Program-made: the position numbers and the translations under genes
Shown: positions 8,078 through 16,599 of the stretch, piece by piece
Numbering within the stretch: the stretch's first letter is position 1
Layout of the letters: every line of letters begins with the position of its first letter
Assembly: GCF_004187715.1 (NCBI RefSeq)
Contig: NZ_QZWF01000002.1
Location: forward strand, 1,135,021-1,199,020
Origin: Streptomyces sp. F001
Lineage (GTDB): Bacteria > Actinomycetota > Actinomycetes > Streptomycetales > Streptomycetaceae
Reading direction: 5' to 3'
Length of the DNA stretch: 64,000 nt
The notes under the pieces: model-generated
Database searches by the model: none
Seen by the model: only the letters and a program-made list of their open reading frames with translations
What the model was told of the DNA's origin: nothing

Positions 8078-9221
8078 CCCGGACCTAACCCGCCTCCTCG
8101 ACGACGGCTACGACGTCGTCGTCCACGCAGGCCACATCGTCGTCCGGCACATCCCGTACGTCACCGAGAACCGCACCGTCGAACACGGCTTCTTCGCCTA
8201 CCCCGTGACCATCAGCGGGGACCGGCTGGTCTCCGGAACCGACCACCGCATCTGGTTCAGCGGCTCCGCTCCCTGCGACGAGCACGGCCGCCCCCTGGCC
8301 CTCGCCAATCCCGAGACCCGGGTGATCGCCGAGGGCATGCAGGCGAACTTCATGCTCTCCAGCAAACCCAGCCCCGACGGCTACCCCGACGAGTACACGA
8401 AGATCACCGCGTACGCGAGGATCATCGCCGACCAGGCGCAGGCACTCGACTCCTCGGCCACCGCAACTCCCGGCGCGGCATGGCAGGAGATCGAGGATGA
8501 TAGCCCCTTCGTCTACCGTGACACCGCCACCACCCGTGCCGGTATCGCGGCAATCAACCGCCGCTTCCGAGGCCACCGCATCGTGATCGTTGGCCTCGGC
8601 GGCAGCGGGAGCTACATCCTCGACCAGGTCGCCAAGACCGAGGTCGATTCGATCCTCCTCATCGACGGCGACACCTTCGACAACCACAACGCCTTCCGGG
8701 CCCCCGGCGCCCCCACCCTCGACACCCTCCGCGCCCGCCCGCCCAAGGCCACCCACTTCGCCTCGATCTACGCCGACATGCACCGCGGCGTGTCCGCCTG
8801 CGAGCAGTACCTCGACGAGGACAACCTCGACCTGCTCACCGGGGCCACGTTCGTGTTCCTCGCCTCCGACGCCGCCGCCGGCAAGCCGGCGATCATCGAC
8901 TGGCTCGAAGTCCACGACGTACCGTTCATCGACGTCGGAATGGGCATCGAAGAGATCGACGGCCGCCTCAGCGGACTCCTGCGCGTCACCACCAGCCTCC
9001 CGGGCCGCCGAGACGCAGCCCGCCGCCGTATTCCCCAGCCGGCGCCCGAACGCGACGCCTATGCACGCAACATCCAGACCGCAGATCTCAACGCGCTCAA
9101 CGCCGTCCTGGCCGTCATCCGCTGGAAACGCGCCATCGGCATCTACGCCGACGCCACCGGCGAGAGCCACACCACGTACTCACTGATCACTAACGAGATC
9201 GCCAACGAGGACCTGCCGTGA
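8052..9221 (+). CDS. Fused E2-like (DUF6791) and E1-like ThiF ubiquitin-activating protein
   Basis: A 389-residue protein. Residues 1-150 match the DUF6791 region, with His65-Arg-Ile-Trp-Phe-Ser-Gly and Pro74-Cys75-Asp-Glu-His-Gly; Cys75 is my candidate E2-type catalytic cysteine. Residues 170-389 are a ThiF/MoeB/E1 adenylation domain: Gly-Leu-Gly-Gly-Ser-Gly-Ser at 181-187 binds ATP, Asp205-Gly-Asp207 follows the second strand, and Asn-His-Asn comes next. E1 domains adenylate the C-terminus of a ubiquitin-like protein, here presumably the adjacent small protein whose gene it overlaps. The following DUF6527 gene overlaps by 4 bp (GTGA). A tight conjugation cassette is well supported. Confidence 0.88.
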   Translation: MPTALLARDPDLTRLLDDGYDVVVHAGHIVVRHIPYVTENRTVEHGFFAYPVTISGDRLVSGTDHRIWFSGSAPCDEHGRPLALANPETRVIAEGMQANFMLSSKPSPDGYPDEYTKITAYARIIADQAQALDSSATATPGAAWQEIEDDSPFVYRDTATTRAGIAAINRRFRGHRIVIVGLGGSGSYILDQVAKTEVDSILLIDGDTFDNHNAFRAPGAPTLDTLRARPPKATHFASIYADMHRGVSACEQYLDEDNLDLLTGATFVFLASDAAAGKPAIIDWLEVHDVPFIDVGMGIEEIDGRLSGLLRVTTSLPGRRDAARRRIPQPAPERDAYARNIQTADLNALNAVLAVIRWKRAIGIYADATGESHTTYSLITNEIANEDLP

Positions 9222-9670
9222 CCGCACAAGACACCCTGCGCCCGGTCTTCACCGAGACCTTTCCCCCAACGATGGACTCGGGGCTTCTCTACGTCTCGAT
9301 CCCCTACCGCACCTGCGGTCACCTCTGCTGTTGCGGCTGCGGCCACGAGGTCGTCACACCCCTCTCCCCAGCCCAATGGTCCATCACCTACGACGGCGAG
9401 AACGTGTCTCTCACCCCCTCGATCGGCAACTGGGCTCTCCCTTGCCGGTCGCACTACTGGATCCATGACGGCCGTGTCCGATGGAGTCGGCGCTACTCGG
9501 CGGCAGAAATCGCCCAGAACAGGGATCGTGACCGTCGTCTGCTCGCCCGAGATTCCGAAGCACAGGCCAGGGGCGCTGGCCAGGCTGCGTCGCCACCTGC
9601 AGTCGTGGCGTTGGTAGGCCAACGAGCGGGCCACGCAACGCTCGGACACCGCCCTGTTGAGCACCGATAG
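9218..9670 (+). CDS. DUF6527 protein of the ubiquitin-like locus (probable peptidase/processing partner)
   Basis: A 150-residue protein. The core (residues about 7-100) fits DUF6527: Pro-Val-Phe-Thr-Glu-Thr, Gly-Leu-Leu-Tyr-Val-Ser-Ile-Pro-Tyr-Arg-Thr, Cys-Cys-Cys-Gly-Cys-Gly-His-Glu-Val-Val-Thr-Pro-Leu, Ser-Leu-Thr-Pro-Ser-Ile-Gly-Asn-Trp, and Cys-Arg-Ser-His-Tyr-Trp-Ile. The conserved Cys, Ser and His residues suggest a hydrolase site. The family recurs with multiubiquitin and DUF6791-E1 genes, and I recall it being treated as the processing/deconjugating peptidase of these systems; the role is inferred. The last 40 residues are Ala/Arg-rich and may not belong to the fold. Four-base overlap with the E1 gene. 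Confidence 0.82.
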   Translation: MTAQDTLRPVFTETFPPTMDSGLLYVSIPYRTCGHLCCCGCGHEVVTPLSPAQWSITYDGENVSLTPSIGNWALPCRSHYWIHDGRVRWSRRYSAAEIAQNRDRDRRLLARDSEAQARGAGQAASPPAVVALVGQRAGHATLGHRPVEHR

Positions 9671-9823
9671 GACTTCTCTGTGGAGTCCCGGATACCGCAG
9701 AACGTGCGGGGACCGGGCAGGAGGCTGGATGAAGACGGTGTGCGACCGATGCCCATCCGGCATGGTCCGACGCACCCTCATCATCCTCAACGGGGCCGTG
9801 CACCGCCGACTGCCTCGACGCGG

Positions 9824-11410
9824 CTAGGCAGTTTCGGCCGGATCAAATGTGGACCAGTCGATCCTGCTGATGACCCAGGCCGGCACGGACCACACCCCGT
9901 GGTTGCCTGGAAGATCAGTCGCGGAGACCGACAGTTGGTATGCGTCGGGGCCTTGGAACCCGTCCCTGCTGCTACCCCACCAGGAGCTCGGGTCATAGGT
10001 GCACGCCACCTCGACCTCTCCGGTCAGATCGGAATCCTCTCCGGAGGGGTTGGTGCGCCAGAGAGCCGCCGTCAGTGTCCAATCACCGCCGTCACGCTTT
10101 ATGCCCACGCCGACCCGGGCCGGCACTCCGTGGATCTTCGCGCTCAGGTCGGAGCTCCCATTCCAGGGGAAGCCGGTGTCAAGGTCGAGACCAGGAACGC
10201 TGGTCAGCGCCTCCGCCAGGGCACTGAGTGCGTCATCGTCATCATCAAACGCCCGCTCGACGAGCAGGGCGGTGGCGTCCGCCTCTGCCGCCACCGCGGT
10301 GATCGCGCCGTCCGTGAAGCGGAAGCTGAGCTGTGCCCGGACCAGGATGTTGTCGTAGTGAAGGACCGAGACTTCTGGATCGCCGCCGTTGAGCAACGTC
10401 TGGACCGTTGCTTCACCCTCCGCCAGGAAGAACGCCGTGGCGTAGGCGACATCGTGCTTGGCGGACCCGAGATCGTCAGGCCGGGTGCGGCCCGGGTTTT
10501 CCTCCGGACCGGCGGCGCCATCGGTGTCATCCGGCACTCCGTGCTCGACGCTGACGTCGTAAAGTCCGGCGAGAGCGACGAGCCTGCTCACGCTGGCTCC
10601 GTAGGCGCTGAGACTGGTGCCGTCACCGTCCCTCTCGTGGGCGATCGCGGATTCCAGCCCCAGGATGGGGCCGATGTCGAATCCCGCATCCTCGTCCCCG
10701 CCATCGAGGTTGCCGACGGGCAGTCGGCTGAGGAGGTAGCGCACGATGGACGACTGGGCGTGCCCGTCATCGACGGTGACATCGAACAGCGTCGGCCGCA
10801 GTTTCTCCCTTCTCAGGATCAGCGGCACCGGCTTGTTCCATGCCGTGAAGGCCCGTTTCACGTCACCGTCCGAGGAGACGATCACGATCTGTTCGGAGGA
10901 GGCGCGGTCCAGCACATCGCGCAGCCAGGCGCTGTCACTCGCGCCGGTCTTGACGTCGCCCTTGAGCTTGGCCGGCTCGTGCTGGAGAACCTGATCCTTC
11001 AACGCTGCGGCAGCGCTGGCTCCCGACAGGTTGATGATCTTTACGTGCGGTATCGCGCTCAAGTTGGCCAGGACGGTATCGATCACAGTGTCGCGGCTGC
11101 TGTAGTACGCCGCAGGCGTGTCCACTTGCAAGCCGGCCCGTTTCATCCCCTCCCGTTCTTGCCGTGCGGCGTTTTTGACGGCTTGCCAGTCGCGGGCCAC
11201 ATGCTCAGCCCACTCCCACGACACCGGCTCGGGTACCCAGGTCTCGATGCCGATTGCGGCGAGGCGGCCGGCGAGCCGTTTGAGGTGCTCGAAGTCGGGA
11301 CGGGCCTTGCCGTAGGCGTTGGCATCGAAGACGACGGCCTTGAGACGTTCCCTTGCTCGCAAAGGGAGTTGAGCATCATCCGTAGGACCTGATGAGGAAG
11401 CACGCGACAT
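9824..11410 (-). CDS. PIN-like domain nuclease
   Basis: A 528-residue protein starting at Met-Ser-Arg-Ala-Ser-Ser (11410). The N-terminus reads Val-Val-Phe-Asp29-Ala-Asn-Ala-Tyr-Gly, then Val-Pro-Glu-Pro-Val-Ser-Trp-Glu. Further on come Gly-Ala-Ser-Asp-Ser-Ala-Trp-Leu-Arg and Ile-Val-Ser-Ser-Asp-Gly-Asp-Val. This spaced set of acidic residues is the PIN nuclease pattern (metal-dependent RNase). The C-terminal 250 residues look like a separate beta-rich domain that I do not recognise. The gene faces the ubiquitin-like operon, ending 150 bp from it. It may be a defence effector or a toxin-like RNase; no antitoxin is evident next door. Confidence 0.7.
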   Translation of the reverse strand: MSRASSSGPTDDAQLPLRARERLKAVVFDANAYGKARPDFEHLKRLAGRLAAIGIETWVPEPVSWEWAEHVARDWQAVKNAARQEREGMKRAGLQVDTPAAYYSSRDTVIDTVLANLSAIPHVKIINLSGASAAAALKDQVLQHEPAKLKGDVKTGASDSAWLRDVLDRASSEQIVIVSSDGDVKRAFTAWNKPVPLILRREKLRPTLFDVTVDDGHAQSSIVRYLLSRLPVGNLDGGDEDAGFDIGPILGLESAIAHERDGDGTSLSAYGASVSRLVALAGLYDVSVEHGVPDDTDGAAGPEENPGRTRPDDLGSAKHDVAYATAFFLAEGEATVQTLLNGGDPEVSVLHYDNILVRAQLSFRFTDGAITAVAAEADATALLVERAFDDDDDALSALAEALTSVPGLDLDTGFPWNGSSDLSAKIHGVPARVGVGIKRDGGDWTLTAALWRTNPSGEDSDLTGEVEVACTYDPSSWWGSSRDGFQGPDAYQLSVSATDLPGNHGVWSVPAWVISRIDWSTFDPAETA

Positions 11411-11679
11411 GCATCGCATTCTTCCAGGCCAGACCCCCATCACACACGATGAGCCAGTCCGGCGGATGCAGCAGACGAAGGTGGTCCAGCGCCTCAAGGC
11501 CGGATCGGCACGGCGGCGACGCTGTGTCACCGACGCGCCCTCGGCGCAGGCGGCCGATGGGGGAGTCGGGCTCAGGACACCGCCGGCCCAGGTCGAGGGA
11601 CACCCTCCCGTGAGCAGGCCCCGTGCGGTGCAACGAGCAGATGAAAGGACGGGACGCGCGTCCGACTTGCAGAATCGGA

Positions 11680-11793
11680 TCACCGTCGAAGCGGCCGCCG
11701 CCGGTTGTCGAGGAATTCGTCGATGATGGCCTCGATGCCGGTCTCGATGACCTTCGGGGCGACCTGGCAGATGAGATAGGACAGCGGCTTCAT
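11680..11793 (-). pseudogene. 3' relic of a TniB-type transposition gene
   Basis: The minus strand encodes Met-Lys-Pro-Leu-Ser-Tyr-Leu-Ile-Cys-Gln, then Val-Ile-Glu-Thr-Gly-Ile-Glu-Ala-Ile and a Leu-Asp segment. It aligns without gaps to the last 35 residues of the intact TniB at 47999-49027 (Met-Lys-Pro-Leu-Ser-Tyr-Leu-Ile-Cys-Gln, Ala-Ile-Glu-Thr-Gly-Ile-Glu-Ala-Ile). The DNA is clearly similar as well. The N-terminal ATPase part is absent. It marks an earlier insertion of a related Tn7/Tn5053-like element or a recombination scar. Confidence 0.65.
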
Positions 11794-12056
11794 GCTTCGT
11801 TGTCCGGGTGGCGTGGCTCGCCATGCGCCCGCTGGTGATAGGCCGGGGCTGCGTCGGCAGGAGGTGGTGATGGCAACGTAGAGAGCCGCGTACCGCCGAC
11901 ATCGCGCCCAGTTTGGAGGAGCTGCGCGAGAACGGCGGCGGCTGCCTTCCGGCGTGCGGGCTGCGTGGACCACACCGCGGGCAGCACGACGCCCGCGAAC
12001 ACGGAGAACACCAGGGCCAGCACCAGAGCCGGGACAGGGACGGTGAGCCAGGACAT
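11790..12056 (-). CDS. Small membrane protein, probably 3'-truncated
   Basis: An 88-residue frame with GAGGAG 5 bp before its ATG. It begins Met-Ser-Trp-Leu-Thr-Val-Pro and has one strong transmembrane helix (residues about 6-28, Val/Leu/Phe-rich). A basic helix follows: Ala-Arg-Arg-Lys-Ala-Ala-Ala-Ala-Val-Leu. This layout is common among small Streptomyces plasmid/phage-type membrane proteins. The tail after residue 45 is Pro/Arg-rich, unlike the first half, and runs into the tniB relic, so the original 3' end was probably lost. Confidence 0.45.
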   Translation of the reverse strand: MSWLTVPVPALVLALVFSVFAGVVLPAVWSTQPARRKAAAAVLAQLLQTGRDVGGTRLSTLPSPPPADAAPAYHQRAHGEPRHPDNEA

Positions 12057-12202
12057 GCGCACTCCTCAAAGAGGATGGGGGTTGTGTCGCATCGACCGTG
12101 GCGGACGGCAGGACCGGGCCGCGGTTTTGTTGAAAAGTCCCAAAGCAGACGGGAGTTGACGCAGGTCACTGCCTACGCTGCCAGAGATCACACTGAATCA
12201 GC

Positions 12203-15200
12203 GTGAACGGCGGGGGTGGGTGCGTGAGCGTGGGGGAGACCTCGGGACCTGTAGCGGTCTTCTGCAAGCTGCTGGGACGCCTGGTGCGTGAGTGCGGCAT
12301 CCAGCAAAGCGACCTGGCACGCGCCGTGAACCGCAGCACCGCCGCCATCTCCATGCTCCTCAACGGGCATCGTTCCACCCTGCCGCCCTGGGACGATGTC
12401 GCCCGCATCGTGGAGTACTGCCACCAATACGCAACCACCACCCCGCCGTCCGGGCTCACCCTCGACCTGGCCTACTGGCGCCACCGCCACCATGAGGCGG
12501 AAACCGACGCCGACCAGGCGCCACCGCGGCCACGCGCCGCCAAACCGCCCGCTCTGCCACGCGCCGAGACCATCCCCGACGACTTCGTGAGCGCCGTGAA
12601 CGTCCTCATTGGAGAAAGGACGGGCTTCGACCGGCTGGCCGCAGAACTGCTGGAGCCACTGAAGCTGCACGGCGCCGTCGTCACCGACCTGAACGCTGTG
12701 CTGGAAGGGTTCGCCGACCGGGTACGGGCCAGCTGCGGCACCACCCGCACCGCCCTGCTGCGCGCGGCCGATCTGGTCATCCTGGTGACGGCGTTCTGCG
12801 AGGCCGTGGGCACCTCCGGCATCTACTACACGACAGAACTCGGGCACGAGCAGGCAGACCTCACCGGCGACGTGGTGGCCGAACTGGAGCGCGTCACCCT
12901 GGGATCACAGCGGGTGCGGCATCCCGCCGAGCTGCGCGCGGAAATCGCCGCCGCCTATGCCTACGCGGCCGACACCGTGTGCGACGAAAGCGGCGTGGGC
13001 GGCCAGCAGCCAGACAGACTCGCGCACCGCGCCTGGCGCCGCTACCAGGCCCTGCTGGCCCAGGTGACGTGGGAATGCCCCGAACTGCGCCTGACCTCCG
13101 AGACGGAAGATCCGCCCGAAGCCCTGGACCCGCCCGAGGCCGCGACACAGGCTGGCCTACCCAGCCGGGGCCTGGCCGGCCTGTCCCGGCTGCTGGAGAC
13201 CTTCGCCCAGGACAACGCCGCCCCGGCCCCCGCGCACCAGCAGCACCTCCGTGCCCCGCTTGCCCATGTCGAGGAGTCGGGCCCGCGCATCCCCGACCTG
13301 GAAGCCGGCTACATCAACCCCGCCTTCCGCGTGGCCGGGCGCTCAGGCGACCGCACCCTGGCCCGTGACGACTGGTGGGAGGCGCAGCCGCTGTGGGGCG
13401 ACCTGGAGGACTTCCTCGCCGCCCATCTGCTGACCGAGGACGCCACCCGCGCGCCACTGCTGATCCTGGGCCACCCCGGATCCGGCAAGTCGCTGCTGAC
13501 CAAGCTGATCGCCGCCCGCCTGCCCGCGGCGGAATTCTTCTGCCAGCGCGTCGAACTGCGTCACCTCCCCGCCGACCTGGGCGTCCAGGAGCAGCTCGAG
13601 GAAGCGCTGCTGCGCTCTACCGGCCGCCGCATCCCCTGGCCCGACGTGACCGACCCTGACGCTGGCGTCGTCAGAGTTATCCTCCTGGACGGCTTCGACG
13701 AACTGCTCCAGGCCGCGGCCGACCACATGGATCCCGCTCGCCACTTCACCTACCTGCAAAGCGTCCAGCAGTTCCAGCAGCGTGAGGCCGACCACGCACG
13801 CCCCACCATCGTGATCGTCACCAGCCGTACCGTGGTCGCCGACCAGGCCCTGACCCCTCATCTCAGCACCGTCATCCGCCTGGAACCCTTCGACGCAGAC
13901 CGCATCCGCGGCTGGCTCCACGTCTGGAACACCACCAACCGCCGCTACTTCTCCACCCACGCCCTGCAGCCCCTGACGTGGGATGTGGTGGGCCGCCATG
14001 AAGAACTCGCCGGCCAGCCGCTGCTGCTGCTCATGCTCGCCCTCTACGGCGCCTCCGACAATGCCCTGCACCATTTGCACGGTGAGGACATGCAACGCCT
14101 GAGCCTGTACGAGCGGCTCCTGACCGAGTTCGTCCGCCGCCAGGTCACCAAACACAACGCGCTGCCAGCCGACACCGAGGCCGCCCGCGTCGAACACGAA
14201 CTGCAGCGCCTGTCCGTCATCGCGATCGGCATGTTCAACCGTCACCGGCAAGGCATCACCGCCACCGACGCCGAACAAGACCTCGCAGCCCTGCTCGACA
14301 CTGTCCCCTCTGACGCCGCGCCCCTGCTGTTCGGTCGCTTCTTCTTCATCCACGAAGCCCAGGCAATCGTCACCGGCCGCGAACGCCAAGCCTACGAATT
14401 CCTGCACGTCACCTTCGGCGAGTACCTGCTGACCCGCCTCGTCACCGGCGAACTGCGCCATCTCCTGGCCACCACCAGCCCGGACAGCGGCCACCCCGTC
14501 GACGACGGCCGCCTGTACGCGCTGCTCTCCCACGTCCCGCTCACCGACCGGGCCGAAGTCGTACGCAACACCAGCGAACAATTCACCCCCCTCATCCAGG
14601 CCGAGCGCGCGGGCCTGACCACGCTGCTGACGAACCTCTTCAGCCAAGCACTCGGCGACACCCACCACCGCACCCACGTGCCCTACCGCCCCGGGCCCAC
14701 ACACCGCACTCAGCAAGACGCCGTCTACAGCGCAAACCTGCTCCTGCTGGCCGTCCTGGCCCACTCCACCCTCCGCGCCTCCACCGTTGTGGGCACCCGC
14801 AACACGGCCGACCGGTGGCGCCGCCACACCCTGCTGTGGCGCTCGCAGTTCAGTGACGGGTCCTGGGACGCCTTCACCCGCATCCTGACCGCCGAGCCCT
14901 TCACCGATCCCGCCACCGGCCGCGGGGACCTGCACGTGGGGCTGTCCACGAGCCGACCCGAACAAGAACTCGCCTGGGCCGTCAACCTCGCCACCCGAGA
15001 CGACACCACAGCGCAGACCTTCCACCACCGCGACGGCGCCGCCCCGGCCAGCCTGTATCGGCCGGCGGCCTTCACCTACGACCTCGGTGCACAGCACGTG
15101 CTGCACGCCGTGGCGCCGGTCCTGCACCAGATGCCCGCCGCCCTGGAGACCTACCACGGGGTGGACCGCACACGCAGTCTGTCCCTCGCGCACGCGCTGA

Positions 15201-15973
15201 TCTGCCTGCTGTACCGGCCCGCCAACGATCCATGGCCGCCCGGCGCCCCCTACGCCGAACTTCTCCTGATGCTGCGGAGCCTTTCCGGCAACGAGCGCCT
15301 GCTGGCCGCGGACATCCTGGGACGCCACCTGCTCCACGCCGCCGCCGACCTGCCCGTAGCCACCGTCAGCGACATCCTTGACCAGCTGACTACCACCCAG
15401 TTCACCGGCGCCGGCGGCCTGTCCGCCCGGACCTGGCTGGTCCTCGCCCAATGCGTCAACGACCTCGCCGGACGTCCCGACGTCCCGCACGACCAACTGG
15501 GCCGGATCACACGCCGCTTCGGCCCCGATGCACCCGCCCTCGATGCCGGCGGCGACCCACTGACCAGACTGCTGTGCCTGCTCACCGAGGCCCAGACCAG
15601 CACCATGTGGCAGGCCGCAGACCACCCACCGGGCCGGGCCGTACTCACCGAAGGCATCACCCTGCTGGAACGCATACCCCACCCCAGGCCGCCCCAGGCC
15701 GCGGTCGGCCTGCTCCGCCTAGCCCGCGACCTCGGCGCCGACGATTGGCTCGCCCAACACGCCGAGTCGTTGCTAATCACACTCTCCCGCGGCGGACTGC
15801 AACGCCTGCGCCCCACCGATGTCGACTGGCTGCAGACCATCGTGCGCGACGCGAGCCTCCTCGCCGAACTGAGCACTGTGCATCGTGAAGTTGCAGGTCA
15901 CGGGACTGGTGTGCGCGGGGTTCGGGATGCTCGGGCTGGTCGCGGGCGGATGACTTCGGTGAAGATCGTCTGA
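12203..15973 (+). CDS. HTH-NACHT NTPase (bacterial NLR-like), 3' end replaced by an insertion sequence
   Basis: A 1256-residue frame from GTG 12203 (GTG 12224 is an alternative). Residues about 15-60 form an XRE-like DNA-binding helix-turn-helix. The NTPase has Gly-His-Pro-Gly-Ser-Gly-Lys-Ser near 423 (Walker A), Ile-Leu-Leu-Asp-Gly-Phe-Asp-Glu-Leu near 492 (Walker B), Val-Thr-Ser-Arg-Thr (sensor 1) and Phe-Leu-His-Val-Thr-Phe-Gly-Glu-Tyr-Leu. That last block is typical of NACHT proteins with a winged helix. The rest is a long helical sensor-type region. Bacterial NACHT proteins are phage-defence sensors. Codons after 15870 come from the IS; precise removal restores a native end (Glu-Leu-Asn-Leu-Ile-Thr-Arg-Arg-Trp-Arg-Gln-Gln-stop at 17576-17578). 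Confidence 0.85.
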   Translation: MNGGGGCVSVGETSGPVAVFCKLLGRLVRECGIQQSDLARAVNRSTAAISMLLNGHRSTLPPWDDVARIVEYCHQYATTTPPSGLTLDLAYWRHRHHEAETDADQAPPRPRAAKPPALPRAETIPDDFVSAVNVLIGERTGFDRLAAELLEPLKLHGAVVTDLNAVLEGFADRVRASCGTTRTALLRAADLVILVTAFCEAVGTSGIYYTTELGHEQADLTGDVVAELERVTLGSQRVRHPAELRAEIAAAYAYAADTVCDESGVGGQQPDRLAHRAWRRYQALLAQVTWECPELRLTSETEDPPEALDPPEAATQAGLPSRGLAGLSRLLETFAQDNAAPAPAHQQHLRAPLAHVEESGPRIPDLEAGYINPAFRVAGRSGDRTLARDDWWEAQPLWGDLEDFLAAHLLTEDATRAPLLILGHPGSGKSLLTKLIAARLPAAEFFCQRVELRHLPADLGVQEQLEEALLRSTGRRIPWPDVTDPDAGVVRVILLDGFDELLQAAADHMDPARHFTYLQSVQQFQQREADHARPTIVIVTSRTVVADQALTPHLSTVIRLEPFDADRIRGWLHVWNTTNRRYFSTHALQPLTWDVVGRHEELAGQPLLLLMLALYGASDNALHHLHGEDMQRLSLYERLLTEFVRRQVTKHNALPADTEAARVEHELQRLSVIAIGMFNRHRQGITATDAEQDLAALLDTVPSDAAPLLFGRFFFIHEAQAIVTGRERQAYEFLHVTFGEYLLTRLVTGELRHLLATTSPDSGHPVDDGRLYALLSHVPLTDRAEVVRNTSEQFTPLIQAERAGLTTLLTNLFSQALGDTHHRTHVPYRPGPTHRTQQDAVYSANLLLLAVLAHSTLRASTVVGTRNTADRWRRHTLLWRSQFSDGSWDAFTRILTAEPFTDPATGRGDLHVGLSTSRPEQELAWAVNLATRDDTTAQTFHHRDGAAPASLYRPAAFTYDLGAQHVLHAVAPVLHQMPAALETYHGVDRTRSLSLAHALICLLYRPANDPWPPGAPYAELLLMLRSLSGNERLLAADILGRHLLHAAADLPVATVSDILDQLTTTQFTGAGGLSARTWLVLAQCVNDLAGRPDVPHDQLGRITRRFGPDAPALDAGGDPLTRLLCLLTEAQTSTMWQAADHPPGRAVLTEGITLLERIPHPRPPQAAVGLLRLARDLGADDWLAQHAESLLITLSRGGLQRLRPTDVDWLQTIVRDASLLAELSTVHREVAGHGTGVRGVRDARAGRGRMTSVKIV
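15871..15970 (+). repeat. Left 100-bp terminal inverted repeat of the IS
   Basis: Begins GAGCACTGTGCATCGTGAAG and ends GAAGATCGTC. Its reverse complement matches 17442-17541 with one mismatch. The interrupted NACHT frame reads through the whole repeat and stops at the TGA at 15971-15973, directly after it. Confidence 0.92.
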
Positions 15974-16079
15974 CCGGGTGGCTGGGGCCGTTCTCGGGTT
16001 CTGCTGCGCTCACCGTGGCGACGCTCCTACGATCCGTCACCGGGCCGGTACACCGGGAGGTTGCGGGGAAGGTGCGGGG

Positions 16080-16535
16080 ATGCAGGATCTGGAGCGGATC
16101 ACGGCTCGCCGCAGTGAACTGGACACGCTCGCCGAGGAGTTGGCCAAGCAGCTGCAGGAGGTCCAGGTCGAGCGGGAGGAACTGGTGATCGCCGAGCGGG
16201 TCCTGAACCGGCTGGCCGAGCAGGACCGGGCCGCGGAGGAGGCCGCCGCGGCCGTTGCCCCGGCTCCCGCCCGGGTGGCGGGACGGGCGGTGCTGCTGAT
16301 CGGGCACCGCAGCGAGAATCCTGACGAGGCCGCTCTGCCCGCTGACTACCGCAAGATCCTGGCGATCGTGCGGGCCGCCGACGGCCCGGTGCAGGTCAGG
16401 GGTGTCGGCGAGGAACTGGGCCTGGAAGTCGCGGTGCGCGGCAAACTGGAGCCACTGCGCGCGAAGATGACCAAACTCGCCGACCGCGGCTGGCTGCACA
16501 AACGACCCGACGGCAGGTTCACCGCACGCCCGTAG
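16080..16535 (+). CDS. IS accessory protein: coiled coil plus winged-helix-like domain
   Basis: A 151-residue protein with GGGGAAGG upstream of its ATG. Residues 1-50 are a heptad-like coiled coil (Leu-Glu-Arg, Leu-Asp-Thr-Leu-Ala-Glu-Glu-Leu, Glu-Glu-Leu-Val-Ile). A Pro/Ala linker follows, and then residues 85-150 look like a winged helix (Tyr-Arg-Lys-Ile-Leu-Ala-Ile-Val, Leu-Arg-Ala-Lys-Met-Thr-Lys-Leu-Ala-Asp-Arg-Gly-Trp-Leu). It lies inside the element, 64 bp before the transposase. It may regulate or assist transposition; I know of no specific role. The protein at 61354-61986 has a similar coiled-coil/winged-helix plan. Confidence 0.7.
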   Translation: MQDLERITARRSELDTLAEELAKQLQEVQVEREELVIAERVLNRLAEQDRAAEEAAAAVAPAPARVAGRAVLLIGHRSENPDEAALPADYRKILAIVRAADGPVQVRGVGEELGLEVAVRGKLEPLRAKMTKLADRGWLHKRPDGRFTARP

Positions 16536-16599
16536 CGGCGCCGGAGGCGGGCATCGCCGGGACGTAACCAGCGGGCCCCCGACGGCAGTTGAGTTTGGT

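Larger units (their letters stand above)
11411..12202. other. Relic-rich interval between PIN gene and NACHT gene
   Basis: About 0.8 kb with no full-length gene. It holds a degenerate 3' piece of a tniB gene (11680-11793) and a short membrane-protein gene (11790-12056), listed separately. 11430-11680 carries no frame I can support. The AT-richer stretch 12120-12200 probably includes the promoter of the NACHT gene. Confidence 0.5.

Noticed and set aside
9729..9827. A 32-residue frame (Met-Lys-Thr-Val-Cys-Asp-Arg-Cys) after the DUF6527 gene
   Set aside because: Too short and without homology cues; possibly a gene scrap, but not supportable.
9680..11392. A 570-residue plus-strand frame opposite the PIN gene
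   Set aside because: The minus-strand PIN protein has a coherent active-site pattern; this frame does not.
13343..15682. A 779-residue minus-strand frame inside the NACHT gene
   Set aside because: Gly/Val/Gln-rich shadow of the NACHT gene without motifs.
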